64,000 bases of DNA. Origin: Variovorax sp. OV329 (GTDB taxonomy: Bacteria; Pseudomonadota; Gammaproteobacteria; Burkholderiales; Burkholderiaceae_C). Location of the stretch: NCBI RefSeq assembly GCF_900114785.1, contig NZ_FOUG01000005.1, positions 124,001 to 188,000 of the forward strand, read 5' to 3'. The notes beneath the pieces are model-generated. The model was not told where the DNA came from, ran no database searches, and was given only the letters and a program-made list of their open reading frames with translations. The translations under genes and the position numbers were made by a program. Positions 8,605-17,600 of this stretch are shown here, piece after piece (the first letter of the stretch is position 1; every line of letters begins with the position of its first letter).

Positions 8605-11600
8605 GTGAAGAGCGATCGCTTCAATGATGAGCCGCCCGCAAGGTCGAGAAACATGGATCTGCCTGCTCCGTCTCCTCGAACATCCGTCCTGCGGCCGCGC
8701 GCGCACGCCCTGGCCCTGGAGCCACGGATCATGTTCGACGGCGCCGCGGCCACTGCGGCGGAACAGCACCACAACGACGACGGTAACGGCAATCCGTCGT
8801 CCTCCAGTCACGCCAGCACGGCCGATCCGGCCGCGCAGGCACCCTCCAGCGCGGCGCCCGCGGCCGCCGGCACGGGCGCATCCAGCGCCACACCCGCACC
8901 CGCTGCTGCGCCCGCCACGCTGAACCTGGTGATGATCGATTCGCGCATAGAGGGAAGCGAGCGACTGGCGGCCCGGCTGCCGGCCAACGCCAGGCTGCTG
9001 GTGGTCGACACGCAGACCGACGGCCTCGCGGCCATCTCCGCCGCGCTGGCCGAGTTGGGCCACGTCGACTCGATACAGATCTTCTCGCACGGCGGTTCGG
9101 GTCAGTTCACGCTGGGCAGTCGCACGCTGAGCAGCGACAACATCGACGCGGCGGCAAGCCTGCTGGCGGGCTGGCGGGCCGAACTGCAGCCAGGCGCAGA
9201 CATCCAGCTCTATGGTTGCAACGTGGGCTCGGGTGCGGCCGGGCAGGCACTTGTGGGCGAGCTTGCGCGCCTGACCGGCGCCGACGTCGGTGCATCCATC
9301 GACAACACCGGCGGCACAGCCGCCGGCGGCAACTGGACGCTGGAAGTGCGCAGCGGCGATGTGGACAAGGCCATTGCGCTGGCCGCCACTTCCGTCGCTG
9401 CCTACGACAGCCTGCTCGCCGACGCCATCCCCGCCGCGAGCTTTGCCAACGGCCCGGGCGACGTGCTTCTGGGCAGCGACTTCACCTTCACGGTCAACTT
9501 CACCAATGCGTCCACGCAGATCGGCTATGCGCCCTACATCGACCTGTTCTTCCCGGCCACGGGCAAGGACGGCAACGACGGCACATCCTTCGTGTCGGCC
9601 AGCTACCTCGGCCAGCCGCTGACCGCCATCTCGGTGACTTTCGACGCTGCAGGCAACGCCCTCCACCCCTTGTGGCGCGATGCGAATGGCAACCCCGTGG
9701 TTGTCACTGCCGCCAGCGTCGGCATGCAGGCGGGCGACCAGATGGTGGTGGTCGTGCTGCCCTACGGCAGTGTGTCGAACGAGCAGCCGGTGATCCCGAT
9801 CAATGTCAGGGCGCATCTGAGCGAACTTGCCGACACCAGTTTCTCCAACGGCACGCCCGACCTGGGCGTCAGGGTGCGAGGCGGCTTTCAGTTCGGCAAC
9901 GATTCGCTGAACAACCCGGCGCAGGACCCGACTCGGGTCGGAGCTTTCACCCCCGACCTGACGGTGCACCCCACCATCCTGACCTTCACGCGCGCGATCG
10001 ATACCGTCGAAGGCGAGACAGCCACCGGCCCCAACTTCCCGCACACGCTCACGGTGACCGCCACCCCCGCTCCGGGCCAGACGCTGGAGAACGTGACGGT
10101 CACGCAGCCGATGTCCCCCGACGTGGTGGTCACCAGCATCACGCCAGCAGGCGGCGGCACGATCCAGTCGCTCACGCTCGTCGACGGAACCGTCGTCACC
10201 GACCCGGTGGACATCGCTGTGCTGCTCGCAGTCGGGACTTATCTGCAGGACTTCACCGTCAGCTACCCGACCGTGGATGCCGCCACCGCGACGCAAGTGA
10301 CCTTCTACGTCGCAGACTTTGACGCCGATGGCAACCCGGTGATCGACTCGAACGGCAATCCGGTGAATGTGACCATCGGCGCAGCGACCGCCACCGGCAC
10401 CTGGACACCGCTGGACGTGCGCGACTCGGTGCCTCCGGGCGCGGACATCCCCTTCACCAGCAACGGCGCGGACACCACCTTCGTCGCGCGGTCGCTGTCG
10501 CTGCACAAGGAGTCGTCGGTGGCCGTGGACACGGGCACGCCGGGCATGACGCCGGGCGACACGCTGAACTACCGGCTCGACATCCACATCTCGGACTACT
10601 TCGCCTTCGGCGAGGATTTCTTCTTCAACGGCTCTTTCGCCGTCACCGATCAGTTGGGAGATGGGCAGACCCTTGTCGGCACGCCGATGCTCGCCTACAC
10701 CTACCAGGGCAATTCCGGGTCGATACCCATGGTCTATACGGCGGTCACCAACGCGGACGGCACGACGACTCTGGTGTTCGACATCGTGGCGACGGTCCAG
10801 ACCATCGACCCCACGCGCCGGGCGCTCGACGGCGACCTGGCCGACAACGGCGCGCGGGACGGCCCCACCACCGGCGTGATCACCTACCAGGCGACCGTCG
10901 GCCAGAGTTACACGCCGCCCAGAGGCTCACCTCACAGCGAGATCAACGAAGGCGACCCGGTCGGCAACCGCGCCGAAGTCAGTGCCACCGTGCTGGACAA
11001 CCTCCTGACGAACAGAGGCGTGATCCAGCGCGACACGTCAAATGCGTCAGCGACCGTGCCGACGAGTGCGGTGGACATCGTGCTTACCGAGGTCAACGGC
11101 GCCGCCCCGCCCGCGAATGCCGAACTGCGCCCGGGCGACCTGGTCACCTTCCGGCTCAGCTACAACCTCCTCACCAGCGACTACGAGCAGTTCCGGCTCA
11201 CCGCCTACCTGCCGCCACCGCTACTCAGCACCGCGGGCGTTGCCTGGGCCGTGGGCAGCGGCGCAGGGCAATGGGAGCTCACCGGCGCGAACACCAACCT
11301 CGGGCCAGCGCCCACCGTCACCTCGGGGCCCGGCAACTCGGTGATCTTCGAATTCGGCAGCTACGCCGTCAATGCGGCGGCAGGCAGCCGGATCGAGTTG
11401 GAATTCACGCTTGTCGTGAGCGACCAACCCTATGCCGACGGGCGCACGCTCGCGGTGCTCGGGCAGTCGCAACAGACGACCACGCTCGATCACGCGCTGC
11501 TGGTGACCTCGGACATCACGAACACCATCTCGGTGGCCGAGCCGATCCTTGCAATCCGCCACGGTGTGGTGTCGACCAGCCATGGCACGGCGAGCGGCAC

Positions 11601-14600
11601 CACCGGACCCGTGACCTGGGCCGCGCCCGGCAGCACCGGCCCCACGTTCACCGGCACGGTGAACGACCTCGCGGCGGTCGACGGACGGGTGGACGGCATC
11701 GATGCCAGCGACCTCGTGCGCCTTGCCACGGCGATCGAGAACACGGGCGGTGGCGCGGCTTTCGACGTGGTCACCCGCATCACGCTGCCGCCCGGCCTGA
11801 GCTTCTTTGGCGGCAGCCTGTCGGCGGCGAACCTGCAGATCCGGCGCGGCGACGGCACGCTGCTTGCGGCGGGCACGGACTACAGCGTCGACAACGCCAC
11901 CAATGCCATCACCTTCCTCGACCCGGGCGGGGCTGGCTCCCTGCTGGCGGGGCGGGCGGGCACGGCGGCCGACGCCGCGGGCGCGAACGTGGTGGTGATC
12001 ACCTACGACGTGGTGGTCAACAGCGCGATCGACGCCAGCCGCACCATGCAGAGTACGGCGACGCTGTCGAACTATGCGGGCGTCAACGGCGGCCCCAATT
12101 TCATACCCACCGCACTCACCGAGAACGCCGACCAGCAGGTGGCCGCGCCCACCGTGACGAAGTTCTTCGCGGGCGGCACGCTGGACGGCGGTGATTCGAG
12201 CGCCACGCACACCACCGGCTCCGACCTGGTGATCGGCGAAAGCATGCTCTACGACATCGTGGTGACGCTGCCCGAGGGCATGACGCAGTCTCTGAGCATC
12301 GACGACCTGATTCCGCCCGGGCTCAGGCTGGACACCACGTTCAACGGCGTCGGCTACCAGATCATCACCAGCACCGCCGACAGCGGCGCGCTCGGCGCCA
12401 ACTTCAACGGTGCCGTGATTGCCGGAACGTTCACCGGCATCTCGGGCGGCACGCTGGGCAACGACGGCGTCGGCGCGCACCTCACGCTCGCAAGCGCCAG
12501 TGCGCAGGGCGACAACGACACGGGCAACAACAGCTTCGTGCTGCGCATCCGGCTGGTGGCGAGCAACGCCACCGACAACCAGCAGGGCCGCTCATTGCCG
12601 AACAATGCCCGGCTCAACTACTCCGACCCCGACGGCAGCGTTCCCAACGGCACCGACGCAACGCCGGTCGTGGTCGCACTGACCGGCAGCCAGCCGACGG
12701 TGACGGTGCGCGAACCGACCCTGGTGATCACCCAGACCACCGCCACCGACCCGGGCATCGGCGTGGACGAAGGCGACACGGTCGAGTTCGTCATCACGAT
12801 CTCCAACGCGAGCGCGGGCAGCGACTTCAACGCCTTCGACATCCTGTTCGTCGACGACATCCCCACCGAACTCGCCAACCTGCGATTGCTCAGCGTGACG
12901 TACGCCGGCGGCGCGACCAACAACGCCCTGCCCGATTTCGATATCAATGGCAACCAACTGATCTCGCTCGCGGGTTCGAACATCGACATCCCGACGGGTG
13001 GCTCGATCGTGCTGCGCTTCTCGGGCGTGGTGACGGCGCAGGCCGCCAGCCAGGCAGTCATCGACAACCCGATCCGGCTTCAGTGGACCAGCCTCGACGG
13101 CACCAACAGTGCCATCGCCGACCCGGCCGGCGAACGCACGGGCAACGACGGCGTGCTCAATGGCGGCACGCTCAACGACTACCAGCGCCTCTCGAATCTG
13201 CTGGTTCCCGTGGCGCAGGCGATCCGCATCTCGCGCGTGGGCGGGCTCCCGGACACGCCCGCACCGACGCCTGACACCAATGCGCCGGTGGAGCAGGTCA
13301 CCATCGGCGAGGTCATCCGCTACCGCGTTGCAGTGCTGGTGCCCGAGGGTGACAACCCCAACTACGAGCTGCGCATCACGCTGCCGGCGGGGCTGGATTT
13401 CATCGATCCCTTCACCTTCGCCAACACGGTACGACTGGCCTTCGTTTCCAACGGCGCCCTCACCAGCGATCGCGCCGACCTAGTCACCGCCGGCACGCTC
13501 GCGGTGAACGGCGACGAAGACAGCGCCATCGCCCTGTACATCACGCCCAACCTCAACGGGCCTGCACCGGACGGCGTGTTCAACCCGAACTATGTCAGCG
13601 TGTCGGCGGACGGCCGCACCGTGAGCTTCAGCCTCGGCAACCTGCGCAACCAGGAAAGCGACGCCAACCTCGAAGGCGTGGTGTTCGAATTCAATGTGCG
13701 CGTCACCAACGTGGCGAGCAACCAGTCGACAGCCCCCCTGCTCGGCGTGTCCGCGCACGAATTCGTCAACAACCTGGCGCGGGCCAATAGCGAGACGATC
13801 AGCGAACGCGTGGTCGAGCCGGGCTTCGCGGCCATCGACAAGCGCGTGATCGGATTCAACCCCAATCCCGCGGGTGCGGCCGGCACGGCGACGGTGCAGT
13901 TGAGCTTCACGAGCAACGGCGGTTTGCCCGCCTTCGACACGCGCGTGACCGACGCCATTCCGGGCGGCAGCAGCTACACGCTGGTCGGCGTCACCATCGA
14001 CGGCACCACCTACGTGCCCGGGGCGCTGCCAGCCGGGGTCACCGTGGACACCTCGACCGGCATCGTGGCCGGCTTCGACCAGTTGAACGCGGGCCAGAGC
14101 GTGCGGATCGTCTACCAGGTGACGCTGCCCAACACGGCGGCGATCGCTGTGAGCAACGCCACCTTGACCTGGACCAGCCTGCCGGATGATTTCACCAATT
14201 GGGGCGGCTCCACCGTCGGCACGCCGGCGGGAAGCGAGATCGGAGAACGCACCGGCAGCCAGACGCCCGCCGTCAATGACTACGTCCTGCGCGAAGGCGC
14301 CGGGCTCGGCGTGATCAGTGGCACCTTGTGGAACGACACCGCCTCGGCCAACGCGTCCAGCACCCCCGACGGCCCCGGCCTTGCCGGCCAGACCGTGACG
14401 CTGGTGTGGAGCGGGCTGGACAACAACCTTGCAACCACCGGCGACAACGTGTCGTTCACCGCGACCACCGATGCCCTCGGCCGCTACCAGTTCGCCCTGC
14501 TGCCGGCGGGCAACTTCCGCATCGATACGCCCACGGGCACCATCACCTATCCGCAGCCGGTGGGCGACCTGCGCGTGCGCATCGACACCGATGGCGGCAC

Positions 14601-17600
14601 GCTGGGCCAGATTCTGGTCACGCTCGGTGAAGGCCAGACGAGGCAGGCGAACGCGGGCTACGTGGAGCAGAACGACGCGCCCGTCAACAACATGCCCGCA
14701 AGCGTGCCGGACGGATTCGAGGACGTGGAACTCGAAATCGACGGCATCACGGTCAGCGACATCGATGTCGACCGCGACCCCGTGCCTGCGAGCCGCACGT
14801 TGCAGATCACGCTGTCCGTCACGCAAGGCACGCTGTTCCTCTCGGCCGCGCAGGCCGGCGTAACGGTGAGCGGGGCGAACACCGCGACGATGGTGCTCAC
14901 CGGCACCCTGGCAGACCTCAATGCCGCGCTCGACCGGCTCATGTACCTCGGTCGCCAGGACTACAACGGCACCGACGTGCTGACCGTGCTCACCAGCGAT
15001 CTCGGCAATTTCGGCGACTTCAATGGCAACGGCATCCCCGGCGAACTGGCCGATGCGCGCACCGACCGTGACCAGATCACCCTCACGCTGGCGGCGGTCA
15101 ACGACGCGCCCATCGCAAGACCCGACACCGCCGATGCGCTCGAAGCCGGAGGCACCTTCAATCAGCAGTTGGGCAGCGACCCCCGCGGTGGCCTGCTCGG
15201 CAACGACAGCGACGTAGACATCGCCACCAACGCAGACTCGATCCGCGTGTCGCTGATCGGCGCGGGCGGCACCGCCACGGTGGTGGTACTCCCGATCGGG
15301 CTGACCGTGGCGAACGGGCAGTTCGGGCAGCTCGTGGTCGATTCGGACGGGCTCTTCCAGTACATCCTCGACAACAGCAACGCGGCCGTGCAGGCGTTGC
15401 GCACGCCGAGCCAGACACTGACGGAGACCTTCACCTACGTCATCGTGGACGAAGGCGGCCTCACGGCGACGTCCACCCTCACCGTGACCATCCACGGGGC
15501 CAACGATGCGCCCGTCGGCATCAACGACACCGGCATCGCCATCGAAGCCGGGGGCGTCGCCAACGGCACGGCGGGCGCCGACGCGACCGGCTTCGTACTG
15601 GCCAACGACACCGACGTGGACAGCACGGCCAACGGCGAGACGCGAAGGGTGACCGGCATCCGGGCGCTGCCCGAGACCGTGCCCGGCCCGGCGGTGGAGG
15701 TGGCGGCAGGCACCAGCAGCACCACGGGAACGCAGATCGCCGGCACGTACGGCACGCTCACCATCGGCGCGGATGGCAGCTACCGATACGTGGTGAACAA
15801 CGCCCTCGCCGCCGTCCAGGCGCTGGCCGTGGGCGACACGCTCGTGGAGACCTTCAGCTACAGGCTGACGGACACCGACGGGCTGAACGACGTCGCCGAA
15901 CTCAACATCACGATCCAGGGTGCCCAGGACAACCCGGTGGCCACCGACAACTCGGCGGTGGCCCAGGCGGCGCCCACCGACAACAGCCAGCCGGAGATCA
16001 ACCCCGGGGGCAACGTCATCACCGACGACAACGGCAACGGAATCGACAGCGATGTGGACGCGGTGGACAACCCGAACACTGTCCTGAGGGTGGGCGGGAT
16101 CCGTCCAGGCGCAGAGACCGCGGGCGGCACCCTGGACGGCGTGACCGCCGGCACCACCAGCACCAGCGGCGGCACCGTTCTCACGGGCCTGTACGGCACG
16201 CTCACCATAGGCGCCAACGGCACCTACGTCTACGACGTGGACAGCACCAAGCTCGCGGTCCAGGCCCTGCCGCCGGGCAGTTTCCTCAACGACGTCTTCA
16301 CCTACCAGTTGGTGGACACTGCCGGCTTGACCGACCTCGCGCAGCTGACGATCCGGGTCAACGGCGTGAACGATCCTCCCGTGGCCGGCGACCTTGCGGT
16401 GGCGGCCATCGAGGCGGGCGGCGCCTTCAACGCCACCTTGGGCGTGGACCCGAGCGACACAGTGCAGCGCGTGGTCACCGACCCGGACGGCGACGCGATC
16501 AGCATCACCTTCATTCGCCCTGGCGCCGAAACTGCCCCGGGGACCGACCAATCTGTCGCACCGACGGGGAACACCGTCATCGACGGCACCTACGGCACGC
16601 TGACGATCCGCGCCGACGGCAGCTTCACCTACGTGGTCAACAACCTGCACCCGGCGGTGCAGGCCCTGCGGACGAATAGCGACCAGCTTCTTGACCGCTT
16701 CACTTTCACCGCCAACGACGGCCACGGCATGACCGACCGCGGCCAGATCACCATCGACATCCACGGGCGCAACGACAACCCGGTGGCAGCGAACGACGTG
16801 GCCACTGCCGTGGAAGCCGGGGGCACGCTCAACCAGGCGACCGGTACCGATCCCACCGGAAACGTGTTCGACAACGACACGGACGTCGACGACGATGACC
16901 AGATGTTCGTGACAGGCGCGCGCGCCGGCGCCGAATCGGCCGGCGGAACCTTCACCGGAATGCTCACGGGCGCCAGCATCACGATCCAGGGCAGCTACGG
17001 CAGCCTGGTCATCTTCGAGAACGGCAACTACCAGTACGCCGTCGACAACAACAACACGCAGGTGCAGGGCTTGCGACCCGGGCAGAGCCTCTCCGAGAGC
17101 TTCACCTATGCGGTGCGCGACCTGGACAGCGGCACGGACTTCGCACAACTCGACGTCACCATCGGCGGCGCGTGGGACGCGCCTGTGGCCAGGGACAACG
17201 CGAACTACGCCGTGGCCGACAACCCCTTGCGCACGGGCGTCAACCCCAGCGGCAATCTCATCACCGACGACAACTTCCTGGGCATCATCGTCTTCGGCGC
17301 CGACAGCGACGTGGACAATGGCGACGTGCTGGTGGTGAGTTCGGTGCGCGCCGGTCCGGAATCCGCAGGCCCGGGCGGCATGATCGCCGTGGCCGCGGGA
17401 AGCACGGCCGCCAGCGGCGGTGTGCGCATCACCGGCCAGTACGGCTGGCTGAACGTCGGCGCGGACGGCAGCTATGTCTACGAGGTGGATAGCCTCAATC
17501 CGACGATCCTCGCGCTTGGCCCGCTCGGTTTCGTGACCGATCAGTTCAGCTACACGGCGCAGGACCTGGGCGGCCTCACAGACCTGGCACAGCTCACGGT

